From positions 310,001 to 374,000 of the forward strand of contig NZ_AP028878.1 of NCBI RefSeq assembly GCF_036511935.1: a stretch of DNA of 64,000 bases, given 5' to 3'. The position numbers and the translations under genes were made by a program. Of the stretch, positions 43,709-52,916 are shown in pieces. Below the pieces are notes generated by a model that made no database searches, had not been told where the DNA came from, and saw nothing but the letters and a program-made list of their open reading frames with translations. Origin of the DNA: Marinobacter nanhaiticus D15-8W. Its GTDB lineage: Bacteria > Pseudomonadota > Gammaproteobacteria > Pseudomonadales > Oleiphilaceae. The stretch's first letter is position 1. Each line of letters opens with the position of its first letter.

Positions 43709-45808
43709 ATGGCGTTCAGGAAAACCCTCATAGGCCTTGCTGTGAGTGTTGCCGTCGCCGGCCTGGCCGGTTGCAGCGACGACGATGACGACAATAACGA
43801 CACGAACGAAGAATACAGCCTTCAACTGCTGCATTTCGCCGACGTGGACGGCGCCCCTGGCGCCATCGACGAAGTGGATCGTTTCTCTGCGTTGGTCCAG
43901 GCGTTCCGCACCGACCAGGCGAACACCCTGCTGGTCAGTTCCGGCGACAACGTCATCCCTGGGCCGCGATACTTTGCGGCGGCTGACGGTGCGCTGGTAG
44001 AAGAGCTGGGCGTGCCCGGCAATGGCCGTGCGGACATTGCCTTCATGAACGCCATGGGCGTGTTGGTATCCGCCATCGGCAATCACGATCTCGACGGCGG
44101 ACCTGAGGAATTTGCGTCCATGCTGAGGCCGGAAACCGACGAAGACGACGCCAGCCTGGTCTATGAAGGCGCCGCCTTCCCCTTCGTCTCCGCCAACCTT
44201 GACGTGACCACTGAGCCTGCACTGGCTGATCTCGCCACCGGCAATGGCCAGCAGAACAGCGGCATTGGCGGTAAGATCGCCGGCTCCACGGTAGTTTCCG
44301 TAGGCGGTGAGCAAATCGGTGTGGTCGGTGCGACAACGCCTGCACTGGCATCGATTACCAGCACCGGCAACATAACCATCACGCCCGAGATCGTCGCTGA
44401 CGATGAACAGCTATACGACGACCTGGCGGCCGAGATCCAGCCCACCGTGGATGATCTGGTCGACGCCGGCATCAATAAGATCATACTGGTTGCCCACATG
44501 CAGCAGATCGCTATCGAGAAGGCGCTGGCTACACGCCTGAACGATGTGGACGTGATTGTGGCCGGCGGCTCCAACACCCTGCTGGCAGATGCCGACGACG
44601 TCCTGCGTGACGGCGATGTTGCGGCCGACACCTATCCGCTATCGTTCGAATCCCCGGACGGCGAGCCGGTCTTGGTGGTCAACGTGGACGGTGACTACAA
44701 GTACCTGGGCCGCCTGGTCCTGAATTTCGACGGGAACGGCGTGATCAAGACCGATGAACTCGACCCGGCGCAAAACGGCGCCTGGGCATCCACCGAAGCC
44801 ATCGTCGACGAGCTGATGGGTGAGCCGATCGTGCGGGTAGCTGAAGTCTCTGCCGAGATCCGCGATGTTTTGGCGGCCCGTGATGGCAATATCCTGGGCC
44901 AGACGTCCGTCTACCTGGACGGTCGCCGTAGCGAGGTGCGCACCGAGGAGACCAACCTGGGTAACCTGAGTGCGGAAGCGAACCTGTGGTATGCCAAGCG
45001 CTACGACAATAACGTCTCGGTATCGCTGAAGAATGGCGGCGGGATTCGTTCTGCTATCGGCCAGATCGTCCAGCCTGCGGGCTCCAATGATCCTGCCGAT
45101 GCCGAGCTCGAACCACCCGCGGCTAACGAGTCGGTAGGTAAGGAAGAAGGCGATATTTCCCAATTCGATATCGAAGGCTCCTTGCGCTTCAATAACAGCC
45201 TCGCCATCGTCACAGTGACGGGCGCGGAACTGGTGGACCTGATGGAGTACGCCGTCTCTGCGACCGAAGAGGGCGCGACGCCGGGTCAGTTCCCGCAGAT
45301 CGCCGGCATGCGTTTTAGCTTCGACCCGAGTAATACCGCGAGAGCAACGGGCGACACCAACAACGGGGCCGGTACAACGCCCAGCCGAATCGTCAATCTC
45401 GTCGTCGATGGCGGCGGATCCGATGTCGTCCTTGTACGGGATGGCGTCTTGGAAAATCAGGCGCAGACGTTCGAGCTGGTGACGCTCGGCTTCCTGGCTT
45501 CTTGCTTGCCTACCGCCACCGAAGCAGGTTCGGCCAACTGTGGTGATGGCTATCCTTTCAAGGGATTGGGTGGCGGTGCTGTCGAGCGGCTGGAGCTGTC
45601 GGAAACCGATGGCAGTTCTGATCCGGGCGAAGCCGACTTCGCTGCCTACGGTACCGAGCAGGACGCTATCGCTGAATATCTGCTGGCAAGCTTTCCGCCA
45701 GAGGGCACGGTCTTTTTCAATAACGCTGAAACCGAACCCGCAAACGACGAGCGCATCCAAAACCTGTCGGTACGCAGCGATACCGTTATCGGCATCACAC
45801 CTCCGTAA
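43709..45808 (+). CDS. 5'-nucleotidase/UDP-sugar hydrolase family lipoprotein
   Basis: A 699-residue protein with a lipobox (VAGLAGCSDD). Metallophosphatase domain at residues about 30-370 (LLHFADVDGAPG, VSSGDNVIPGPR, GNHDLDGGPEEF, VAHMQQIAIEKA). A 5'-nucleotidase C-terminal domain follows (about 390-690) with NLSAEANLWYAKRYDNNVSV, SLKNGGGIRSAIGQI and the hydrophobic base-stacking region. It would release phosphate and nucleoside from extracellular nucleotides at the outer membrane. Compared with E. coli UshA it is long, with acidic insertions (DDDDDNNDTNEE), as often seen in marine bacteria. Confidence 0.9.
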   Translation: MAFRKTLIGLAVSVAVAGLAGCSDDDDDNNDTNEEYSLQLLHFADVDGAPGAIDEVDRFSALVQAFRTDQANTLLVSSGDNVIPGPRYFAAADGALVEELGVPGNGRADIAFMNAMGVLVSAIGNHDLDGGPEEFASMLRPETDEDDASLVYEGAAFPFVSANLDVTTEPALADLATGNGQQNSGIGGKIAGSTVVSVGGEQIGVVGATTPALASITSTGNITITPEIVADDEQLYDDLAAEIQPTVDDLVDAGINKIILVAHMQQIAIEKALATRLNDVDVIVAGGSNTLLADADDVLRDGDVAADTYPLSFESPDGEPVLVVNVDGDYKYLGRLVLNFDGNGVIKTDELDPAQNGAWASTEAIVDELMGEPIVRVAEVSAEIRDVLAARDGNILGQTSVYLDGRRSEVRTEETNLGNLSAEANLWYAKRYDNNVSVSLKNGGGIRSAIGQIVQPAGSNDPADAELEPPAANESVGKEEGDISQFDIEGSLRFNNSLAIVTVTGAELVDLMEYAVSATEEGATPGQFPQIAGMRFSFDPSNTARATGDTNNGAGTTPSRIVNLVVDGGGSDVVLVRDGVLENQAQTFELVTLGFLASCLPTATEAGSANCGDGYPFKGLGGGAVERLELSETDGSSDPGEADFAAYGTEQDAIAEYLLASFPPEGTVFFNNAETEPANDERIQNLSVRSDTVIGITPP

Positions 45809-45815
45809 TATGGCT

Positions 45816-46718
45816 TCAGGCGTCGGAGTCTTCCGACGCCACTTCTCCCGAACTACAGGCCAGCGCTTCGAAGTCGGCCTGTAGTTCGTCTATCTCATCC
45901 TCAAGGTGGTTCCGTTGTTCCGGCGTGGACTGATTGATCAAGTCTGTGATTAATCGCGTTATGGCGACCTGCGCTTCGGCCAGCATGGCCTGGTACGCCT
46001 CGCCACGCACTTCGCTGCTGTTGACCACCAACTGTTCGATGCGCTGGGGAAAGTCCGCAGCCTGCCGATGTTCCAGGCTGTCCATCAGTGCCTGTTGCCA
46101 GCGCCCCCGCCCTTCGAGCCAGATCCTGGTCTGGTCGCCCCGGGCCCGGTTCCAGGCTTGAATGGTTTCGACCTGCGCCGACGTGAGCGCTCCCAGCCAC
46201 CGCTCGGCCCGTTCGCGGGTGCGTTCTCCGCGCTTGCGGATCTGGTCTTCGCGGCTGCCGCCGAGGAACTCTTCCCGGCGTTCTTCCTGGCCTTCGTCCA
46301 TCGCCTGGTCCAGCGCTTCGATCTGATCATCGTCGAGCGAAGCAAGCAGTTGTGTTGCGGTAGGATGGATCTGGCGAGTGAGACGGTCGATGGCACCCAA
46401 GAGGTCAGACTGCCGTTTTTCCACATCGGCCGTGCTGATGGGCGGTTGCATCGCCAGTCTTTTTACGTTGTCGAGCCATACGACATAGCAAGGAAGCTCA
46501 TGGCGGCAGTGCCAGTCAAGCAGAGAGTTGATCTGGGTCTCCAGGCGGGCTTCCTGTACGTTGTCCAGGGGAATATAGTCCTCCACCCACCAGACCAATG
46601 CCCAGTCCAGCTGGCGGTAGGCCAGTTGAGTGGAGCTGCAACCGGTCAGGAGGCCAATCAATAAAGCGATGCAGAGCCATCGCATACCGCAGTGTAGTAA
46701 GGTCGAACGTGCGATCAT
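45816..46718 (-). CDS. DUF6279-type lipoprotein
   Basis: A 300-residue lipoprotein (WLCIALLIGLLTGCSS). The mature part is largely helical: AYRQLDWALVWWVEDYIPLD, then LDDDQIEALDQAMDEGQEER and a charged coiled-coil-like stretch rich in Glu and Arg. The W-rich opening with LDNVQEARLETQINSLLDWH is typical of the DUF6279 lipoproteins. Function unknown. I chose ATG 46718 because the signal follows closely; the frame is open to 46853. Confidence 0.75.
   Translation of the reverse strand: MIARSTLLHCGMRWLCIALLIGLLTGCSSTQLAYRQLDWALVWWVEDYIPLDNVQEARLETQINSLLDWHCRHELPCYVVWLDNVKRLAMQPPISTADVEKRQSDLLGAIDRLTRQIHPTATQLLASLDDDQIEALDQAMDEGQEERREEFLGGSREDQIRKRGERTRERAERWLGALTSAQVETIQAWNRARGDQTRIWLEGRGRWQQALMDSLEHRQAADFPQRIEQLVVNSSEVRGEAYQAMLAEAQVAITRLITDLINQSTPEQRNHLEDEIDELQADFEALACSSGEVASEDSDA
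45819..45840. terminator. Hairpin between convergent genes
   Basis: GGCGTCGGA (45819-45827) and TCCGACGCC (45832-45840) form a perfect 9-bp stem. It lies just after the 5'-nucleotidase stop and inside the last codons of the lipoprotein gene (Ser-Asp-Ala). No long T tract is present on either strand, so it is a weak terminator candidate. Confidence 0.45.
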
Positions 46719-46762
46719 GGTCCGCCTCTGAGTTTGGAACAGTCTCATTAGGGTACGTCGGA

Positions 46763-47050
46763 ATGCAGGAAAAGGCTTTGAACACGGCGGGAGAAAAGGC
46801 ATCTCAGCCAAGGCCGCGATCTGGCGCGCTTGCCCGCCACCTCGTGTTCGCATGCATGATGTCCGGACTGATGTCGATATTGATGTCCGGCATCATTACC
46901 TTCATCAACACCGGACTGACGGCAGGTTTTGGCGGGCGTTGGCTTCAGGCTTTTATCGTGGCCTGGGCAGTGGCGTTTCCGTTGGTATCGGTCATCGCGC
47001 CGGTGGCCCGGCGCATGACCGATAAGTTGATGGATCGGGTCCTGGGCTGA
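46763..47050 (+). CDS. DUF2798 family membrane protein
   Basis: A 95-residue protein with two membrane helices (LVFACMMSGLMSILMSGIIT, residues about 28-50; QAFIVAWAVAFPLVSVIAPV, about 62-82) and a basic C-terminus RRMTDKLMDRVLG, typical of DUF2798. Function unknown. ATG 46763 is chosen; frames further upstream overlap the divergent lipoprotein gene. Confidence 0.82.
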   Translation: MQEKALNTAGEKASQPRPRSGALARHLVFACMMSGLMSILMSGIITFINTGLTAGFGGRWLQAFIVAWAVAFPLVSVIAPVARRMTDKLMDRVLG

Positions 47051-47056
47051 ACGGCG

Positions 47057-48028
47057 CTAGGCGGATTCGGCAATTCGCAGGATCACCTTGCCCTGGCTGT
47101 CGTTACTCTTGAGATAGTCCATCGCCGCAGCCGCGTCTTCCACCGGGAACTCCCGGTCGATAATCGGCTTGATCTCACCGCTGGCCAGCTTGGGCCACAC
47201 CGACTCGTAAAGCGCGTCCATGACCTCGCCCTTCACTTTCACGGGTTGGGAGCGCAAGGTAGAGCCGATCAGGCGCTGACGCTTCATCAGCATGTAACCC
47301 AGGTCCACATCCGCCTCGCGGCCACCCATCAGGCCAATTAGTACGATACGGCCGTTGACGTTCAGCACCGACTGGTCCTGGCGAATGTAGTCGCCGCCCA
47401 CGGGGTCTAGCACCATATCGGCGCCGCCCCAGGCTTTGACCGCATCGACGAAACTACCGTTGTGGCGGTTCCATCCTGCGTCTGCACCGAGGGCTTTACA
47501 GGCCTCGATCTTGGCGTCGCTGCCAACGGTTACGAATACCGGGTTGCCCATGGCCTTGGCCAGTTGGATCACCGCTGTGCCTACACCGCTAGCCCCTGCA
47601 TGCAGGAGGATACGATCGCCGGGATTAAGTGCCCCCTCCATGTACAGATTCAGCCACGCCGTGGCGAACACTTCGGCCAGACCGGCGGCGTCCCGCAGGG
47701 AAATGCCTTCCGGTAACGGCAGCACCTGTGCTGCAGGTACGCGAACCTGCTCGGCGTAGCCACCGCCCGTGAGCAGGGCGCAAACCGGGTCGCCGGCTTT
47801 CAGGTGGGTCACGTCGTCGCCTACCGTGCGCACGTGGCCACTCACTTCCAGACCCAGGATCTCAGAGGCGCCGGGCGGCGGCGGATACGCGCCCGCCCGT
47901 TGCATCAGGTCGGCGCGGTTTACGCCTGCCCAGGCCACGTCGATCAGCACTTCGTCCGCAGCGGGCTCGCCGGGAGCATCATGTTCGGTCCAGACGAGCG
48001 ATTCGTCGTCGATTGCGATGGCCTTCAT
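47057..48028 (-). CDS. NAD(P)H quinone oxidoreductase (zinc-free MDR family, PIG3-like)
   Basis: A 323-residue medium-chain reductase. The N-terminal catalytic fold (AWAGVNRADLMQRAGAYPPP, LGLEVSGHVRTVGDDV) is followed by a Rossmann domain (ILLHAGASGVGTAVIQLAKA). The zinc ligands of alcohol dehydrogenases are absent. The sequence is closest to the TP53I3/PIG3 group of quinone reductases. No operon partner. Confidence 0.92.
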   Translation of the reverse strand: MKAIAIDDESLVWTEHDAPGEPAADEVLIDVAWAGVNRADLMQRAGAYPPPPGASEILGLEVSGHVRTVGDDVTHLKAGDPVCALLTGGGYAEQVRVPAAQVLPLPEGISLRDAAGLAEVFATAWLNLYMEGALNPGDRILLHAGASGVGTAVIQLAKAMGNPVFVTVGSDAKIEACKALGADAGWNRHNGSFVDAVKAWGGADMVLDPVGGDYIRQDQSVLNVNGRIVLIGLMGGREADVDLGYMLMKRQRLIGSTLRSQPVKVKGEVMDALYESVWPKLASGEIKPIIDREFPVEDAAAAMDYLKSNDSQGKVILRIAESA

Positions 48029-48098
48029 GCTCTCTCCTGTCTAGTTATGGGGCCTCCAGGAGGAGGCCTCGCGCGTAAGTACGTCTTTCGATTCAGGC

Positions 48099-48776
48099 TC
48101 AGCTGAGCGCCTTGATAAGGGCCTGCGCAGCTTCCTCGGACGAGGCCGGATTCTGGCCGGTAACCAGCTTGCCATCCACGACGACATAGGAACCCCAGTC
48201 GTCGCCACGGGAGTAGTCGGCACCACTTTCCTTCAGCATGTCTTCGACCAGGAAGGGCACCACCTCGGTCAGTTGCACCGCGTCTTCCTCGCTGTTGGTA
48301 AAGCCGGTGACCTTCCGGTCTTTCACGAACGGCTCGCCGTTGTCGCCCTTCACGTTCTTGAATACGCCGGGTGCGTGGCAGACGGCGCCGATCACCTTGC
48401 CCTGACGCTCAAAGGTTTCGATCAGGCGAATGGAGTCCGGGTCGTTGGCCAGGTCCCACAACGGTCCGTGGCCACCAGGGTAGAAGACGGCATCGAAGTC
48501 GTCCGCGTTTACTGTGCTCAGCTTGGCCGTGTTGGCCAGCGTCTGACGGGCGCTGGTGTCCTGCTTGAAGCGCTTGGTGGCATCGGTTTGGGCATCTTCG
48601 GCATCGCTGTTGGGGTCCACCGGCGGCTGACCGCCGGCAGGGGACGCGAGGACGACTTCCACGCCTGCGTCCAGGAAAGCGTAGTAAGGGGCGGCAAACT
48701 CTTCCAGCCAGAAACCCGTCTTGTGGCCGGTATCGCCCATTTCATCGTGGGATGTCAGCACCATTAAAACTTTCAT
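48099..48776 (-). CDS. DJ-1/PfpI family protein (class I glutamine amidotransferase-like)
   Basis: A 225-residue protein starting MKVLMVLTSHDEMGDTGHKT followed by GFWLEEFAAPYYAF. The nucleophile Cys is in GAVCHAPGVF (about residue 131), with PGGHGPLWDL before it and an early Glu in WLEEFAAPY. These features match the HchA/Hsp31-like glyoxalase III or protein-repair subgroup. It lies 70 bp upstream of the quinone reductase on the same strand, so both may be co-transcribed for aldehyde/quinone defence. Confidence 0.9.
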   Translation of the reverse strand: MKVLMVLTSHDEMGDTGHKTGFWLEEFAAPYYAFLDAGVEVVLASPAGGQPPVDPNSDAEDAQTDATKRFKQDTSARQTLANTAKLSTVNADDFDAVFYPGGHGPLWDLANDPDSIRLIETFERQGKVIGAVCHAPGVFKNVKGDNGEPFVKDRKVTGFTNSEEDAVQLTEVVPFLVEDMLKESGADYSRGDDWGSYVVVDGKLVTGQNPASSEEAAQALIKALS

Positions 48777-48899
48777 TGCGGTCCTCCTTGAAGTGTCGCG
48801 CTTTGGATTCGATGTCGTTTACCGTAACTCAATATTAGACCGGTCGTCTATATCAATTGGGTCAAACGGTTAGCGAAGGTTCATGTCAGTTTCAGTGGG

Positions 48900-49721
48900 C
48901 TAGGTTTCGTCGGGTGCGGCTGCTGGCGTCCCTTGCAGCCAATCTGCGAGCACCGCCGAAGCGTTCGCCTTAAGTTCGGGATTGGCGGCATACCAGATAA
49001 TTTCAAGGGCGTTCATGATTGCAGCCGCGTGTTCCAGCTGTTTTACGCGGAAACCGGTTAGTTGGCTCAGCGACTCCATGGCGTGTCCGGGTAGCGAAAA
49101 ACCGTTGATGGCCGAACCTATGTCCAGGCAGGGGTCGCCCAAACCCGCGAATTCCCAGTCCAAAAGCGTCCAGCCGGAGCGGGCAAGGATCAGGTTGCCG
49201 GGGTGCCAGTCGTGGTGGCAAAGCGTGAGCGTGGACGGCGGGTTGTAGTCACGCATCAGGCGGTCGATTTGTCGGTGTGTGGCATCCGCCTGGTGACCAC
49301 AGCGATCGGCGAGGATGCGCAGTTGGTTGGGCACGTCGATCCGTGGAACTTCCCCGGATTGGCGATGCACGCTATCCAACGCATGGCAGAGCCAGCTCAG
49401 CCGCGTGGCGTCACCACCGGGCGGCGGCTCGCCCTCCACCCAGCGCGTGAGCAGTACGTGCTGGCTCTGGTAACGAACATCCGGTGCCCAAGGCTGCTCC
49501 GTGATCGCCGCCAGCACCCGGGCCTCCCGATCGGGATCGAGCCCCAGACGTTCAGGCTCTGGATTATTGACCCGTAGCGCATAACTGGCTTCTCCGGTGT
49601 CGATACGACAGAGCGTATTGCACACCCCACCACTGACCGGGCGGACCTGGGCGCCCTCCAGGCGATCCTGCCAAGGCGCGGGTAACAAGGTGATCGGATT
49701 GGCGTCGGCGGAATCGGCCAT
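48900..49721 (-). CDS. Phosphotransferase family protein (choline/aminoglycoside kinase-like)
   Basis: A 273-residue kinase-like protein. The catalytic loop is CHHDWHPGNLIL (about residue 185) and the metal-binding Asp is in LLDWEFAGLGDPCLDIG. The N-lobe has VSGGVCNTLCRIDTGEASYA with the likely ATP Lys replaced by Arg in LRVN. Thiamine- or choline-kinase-like; substrate unknown. ATG 49721 is chosen, though ATG 49736 and 49766 are also in frame and no start has a strong ribosome site. Confidence 0.83.
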   Translation of the reverse strand: MADSADANPITLLPAPWQDRLEGAQVRPVSGGVCNTLCRIDTGEASYALRVNNPEPERLGLDPDREARVLAAITEQPWAPDVRYQSQHVLLTRWVEGEPPPGGDATRLSWLCHALDSVHRQSGEVPRIDVPNQLRILADRCGHQADATHRQIDRLMRDYNPPSTLTLCHHDWHPGNLILARSGWTLLDWEFAGLGDPCLDIGSAINGFSLPGHAMESLSQLTGFRVKQLEHAAAIMNALEIIWYAANPELKANASAVLADWLQGTPAAAPDET

Positions 49722-49769
49722 GGTAGCCCCGGAACACATGCATGGATGGAGCGGTTTATCGCACAAGCG

Positions 49770-50903
49770 TCAGGTGCGATCAAACTCCCAGAGCTGACCG
49801 TAGTCCATGGACGGGAGCATTTCCGGCACTTCGACCTGTAGGACGCGGTAGTCCGGACGCGAGCAATCCCGCTTGAATGCGCCGATATACCGGTTGCCGG
49901 TCGGATTGACGATGGCCTGGGCCACGGTGCCGCGGTAGGCGTCGCCGCGACGGGTGATTACAGCCACCTCATTGTTGGCCAGGCGAACCAGAGCACCTGG
50001 GGGATGGGGTGTGAGGGCGTCGAGTAGCGCCCGGTGGATCCTGCGGTCGCCCGGCGTCTTGCCGGCCTGGGACAGTGCGTCCCGGGCCTGGGTAATGCTG
50101 AAACGCTCCCGGTAGGCGCGGCGGGTAATCATTGCGGTGTAACGCTCAGCCAGGGCAACAATGCGCGCCTCTTGCAGTATATCTTCGCTTGTCAGGCCCT
50201 TTGGATAGCCGCTGCCATCCGGTTCCTCGTGGTGCTGGGCCACGATTTTCAGCAGCAACCGGTTGTCGACGCCCGCCCGTTCCAATGCGGCTGCGCTCAA
50301 CTCCGGGTGCTTGTGAATGACGGCCCGCTGATCATCGCTTAACCGGGCGCGGGAATGATTGAGTTTGTCCAGGAAGGGCAAGAGCGCGAAATTGGCAGTC
50401 AACGCCGCCCCGAGCAATACGAGGATGCGTTTCTCGTCCATCAAGAGTTGCTCGGCGACGAAATGGCAGATGATGGCGTAGAACAGGGTCTGCTCATAGG
50501 CCGTGGGTTCTACGGAATAGAGGTGAACCAGGGCCAGGCACGGGTCCGGGGCCTCGCGGCAGCAGCGCGCCACCAGGTTGGCCAGGCCGATTACCCGGCG
50601 CTGGGCATCCGGCGACTGGTCCTCGATGGCGCGCAGGGCGTATTCCAGGGTTCGCAGTAGCTGCGGGTAGTCACTGAAGGGGTTGCGTGGGCGTATGTCT
50701 TCCGGCGCTTCGGGTTCGGGCTCCGGTGTGTCGCTGCGTCGGGGGTAGAACAATCCGCGCTCGAAGAGCTGTTCCAGCTGGATGTTGGTCTGGATGACGT
50801 AACCCTGCTTCAGCAGTATGTTGCCTTCGGCGTCATAGACGGTCCAGGGCAAGGGTTTGCCGATAATGAGGGCGCCGGGCGCAATGCGGACGAGGTTAGA
50901 CAC
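49770..50903 (-). CDS. HD-GYP domain protein with altered HD dyad
   Basis: A 377-residue protein (GTG 50903, AGGG 8 bases upstream). An N-terminal DUF3391-like region (residues 1-60, IGKPLPWTVYDAEGNILLKQ) precedes an HD-GYP domain (about 80-300). The C-terminal signature HHEEPDGSGYP (224-234) is intact. However, the HD dyad position reads ALTANFALL (residues 167-175), and the preceding first His is also missing, so metal binding and c-di-GMP hydrolysis are doubtful. The last about 70 residues look like a small beta-barrel (ALVRLANNEVAVITRRGDAY). Confidence 0.85.
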   Translation of the reverse strand: MSNLVRIAPGALIIGKPLPWTVYDAEGNILLKQGYVIQTNIQLEQLFERGLFYPRRSDTPEPEPEAPEDIRPRNPFSDYPQLLRTLEYALRAIEDQSPDAQRRVIGLANLVARCCREAPDPCLALVHLYSVEPTAYEQTLFYAIICHFVAEQLLMDEKRILVLLGAALTANFALLPFLDKLNHSRARLSDDQRAVIHKHPELSAAALERAGVDNRLLLKIVAQHHEEPDGSGYPKGLTSEDILQEARIVALAERYTAMITRRAYRERFSITQARDALSQAGKTPGDRRIHRALLDALTPHPPGALVRLANNEVAVITRRGDAYRGTVAQAIVNPTGNRYIGAFKRDCSRPDYRVLQVEVPEMLPSMDYGQLWEFDRT

Positions 50904-51124
50904 GGTTCTATCCCTGACGATGGATACAGCCAGTTGCGGCTTGAATAACCAACAACGATCCAAATCCCTCTAAATTTAACGCATTCTCGTCTACTAAGGG
51001 AATCGCTTCATTGACGGTTCCGGTATCTGACAAGATTTTGCGTTCCGTCGCCTCAGGATCGCGCGGCTTTCGCTAGAATGGAAACGCAAACGACACGTTG
51101 AGGCCAGTCAGCTGTGTGACAGCG

Positions 51125-51577
51125 CTACGGCGAACGCTGTTCGCCCGCATGGCTGATCAACGTTCCCGGTGCGCCCTGTTCCAGCAATGTGCGTATACGG
51201 TCGGGCACCGGTGTCTTCGCTTCGGTGCTGGGGGCAATCATGACATAGGTGATGTCTGCTCCCATGACTAACCTGCCCGAGCGGTATTCGTGGAATGCAA
51301 GGTGAAGTGCGAACGAGGTATTGCCGATGCGGCCCGGCGTAATCCGTGCGCACAGGACCTCGTCGAAGCGGGCCGGAGTTTTCCAGTTCTGGTTCAGGTT
51401 GACCACCTGAATGTCCAGGTCCTGGTCCAGCAGGTGCTGATAGTCACCGAAGAGCGTTCGGATGTATTCGTTGACGGCAATGTCGACATAGTCGCCATAG
51501 CGGGCATTGAAGACCACGCCTTGGGCGTCGCATTCACCGTAGCGGACGCGCAGCCGGAATTCGAAGGGTGATGGCAT
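51125..51577 (-). CDS. Acyl-CoA thioesterase, 4HBT hotdog fold
   Basis: A 150-residue protein with RVRYGECDAQGVVFNARYGD (catalytic Asp in ECDAQG) and AVNEYIRTLFG, typical of YbgC/4HBT thioesterases. ITYVMIAPSTEAKTPVPDRI at the C-terminus fits the fold. It hydrolyses an acyl-CoA; chain length unknown. Monocistronic. Confidence 0.92.
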   Translation of the reverse strand: MPSPFEFRLRVRYGECDAQGVVFNARYGDYVDIAVNEYIRTLFGDYQHLLDQDLDIQVVNLNQNWKTPARFDEVLCARITPGRIGNTSFALHLAFHEYRSGRLVMGADITYVMIAPSTEAKTPVPDRIRTLLEQGAPGTLISHAGEQRSP

Positions 51578-51881
51578 CTGGGCTCCGTTGTTCTTGTCGT
51601 GGTTTTTGGACTACGAGGCTTTGTGGAACTGGTGATTCCCCGACTTCAATGATTCCTGCATCTGAGGGCTGAAATCGAAAGGGAATGACAGGCACGTTAA
51701 CACGCCAGGCATGAAATGTTGTCGGCTCCTACCTTTTTCTGCGGAACCGACTACGCTATTGACAGGTTTTGTCCGACAAGGCGATATCAGTTTGAGGGGA
51801 GGTATCGACGCAGCAGGCAAAACGAAGAACCAATAATAACGACACCAGGCATATCGCGCCCATGAACCGGCTTTCTGCACC
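51578..51881. other. Divergent promoter region without recognised sites
   Basis: About 300 bases between the thioesterase (leftward) and a diguanylate cyclase (rightward). No terminator, operator or RNA was recognised. Confidence 0.3.
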
Positions 51882-52916
51882 ATGTTGTATCGACTGAGAC
51901 ACGATTTTCATCTGTCCATCATTACCCTGCTCGGCGCCTGTGCCATGTTCGGCGTTACGCCGTTTGCGGTGTTCCGTTTCTATAGTGGCAACATCCCCGC
52001 CGGCGTGGTCGACCTCGTGATCATGTTCTCTATCTGCTCTGTGGTGGGCTACGCCTGGCGCACCGGGGACAATCGACGTAGCGGCTTCCTGTTGGCGGTG
52101 TTGGCCTGCACCGGCGCCGTGGTCGTCGGAACGATGCAGGGGGATGTGGGCATTTTCTGGCTATACCCTGCCATGGTCACCAGCTTTTTCCTGACGTCGG
52201 CGCGGGTCGCGGTCGTCGTCAACTGCCTGGCATTATTGGTGCTGGTGATTCATGACGTCGCCTTCGATTCGCGTGAGCAAATGATGTCCTTCGTGACGAC
52301 ATCGGTCGTGGTGAGTTGCTGCGCCTATATCTTCGGGCGACGCAACGAGCACCAGCGCGAACGGCTGGAACGCCTGGCCACCCACGATCCGCTGACCGGG
52401 GCGAAGAACCGGCGGGCCATGGAAGAAGACATGCAGGCAGCGGTGGCCAATCACGAGCGGACCGGAGCACCCTACACACTGATTATCTTCGACCTGGACC
52501 ACTTCAAGCGGATCAACGATCTTTACGGACACGCTGTGGGTGACGAAGTTCTGACGGAATGCGCCGGGCTGATCGGACGCTATACCCGCAAGACCGATAC
52601 CCTGTACCGATTCGGCGGGGAGGAATTCGTACTGCTGATGCCGGGCGTACGGGCGGAAGGGGTTCAGGCGGTGGCGGAAAACCTGCGCCACAAGCTGGCC
52701 AACGAGCTGGGCTACCCGGTGGGCTCGATTACCGCATCATTCGGTGTGGCGCCGTTGCATGAGACCGATGACGCCGACCGATGGATGGCGCGGGCGGACG
52801 ATGCCCTTTATGAGGCCAAGGCGACGGGCCGCAACCGGGTGGTCATCCGGCAGGCGCCGGTTGCGGCACGCGAAAGCGGAACAGGCGAGTCCCCAGCATC
52901 AGCCCCGCTGATATAA
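51882..52916 (+). CDS. Diguanylate cyclase with N-terminal membrane domain
   Basis: A 344-residue protein. Five or six membrane helices fill residues about 10-155 (LSIITLLGACAMFGVTPFAV, AGVVDLVIMFSICSVVGYAW, ARVAVVVNCLALLVLVIHDV). A GGDEF domain follows (about 165-330) with ATHDPLTGAKNRRAMEE, FDLDHFKRINDLYGHAVGDE and intact FRFGGEEF. It makes c-di-GMP, probably sensing through the membrane part. Its 3' end overlaps the convergent MATE gene by 74 bp. Confidence 0.92.
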   Translation: MLYRLRHDFHLSIITLLGACAMFGVTPFAVFRFYSGNIPAGVVDLVIMFSICSVVGYAWRTGDNRRSGFLLAVLACTGAVVVGTMQGDVGIFWLYPAMVTSFFLTSARVAVVVNCLALLVLVIHDVAFDSREQMMSFVTTSVVVSCCAYIFGRRNEHQRERLERLATHDPLTGAKNRRAMEEDMQAAVANHERTGAPYTLIIFDLDHFKRINDLYGHAVGDEVLTECAGLIGRYTRKTDTLYRFGGEEFVLLMPGVRAEGVQAVAENLRHKLANELGYPVGSITASFGVAPLHETDDADRWMARADDALYEAKATGRNRVVIRQAPVAARESGTGESPASAPLI

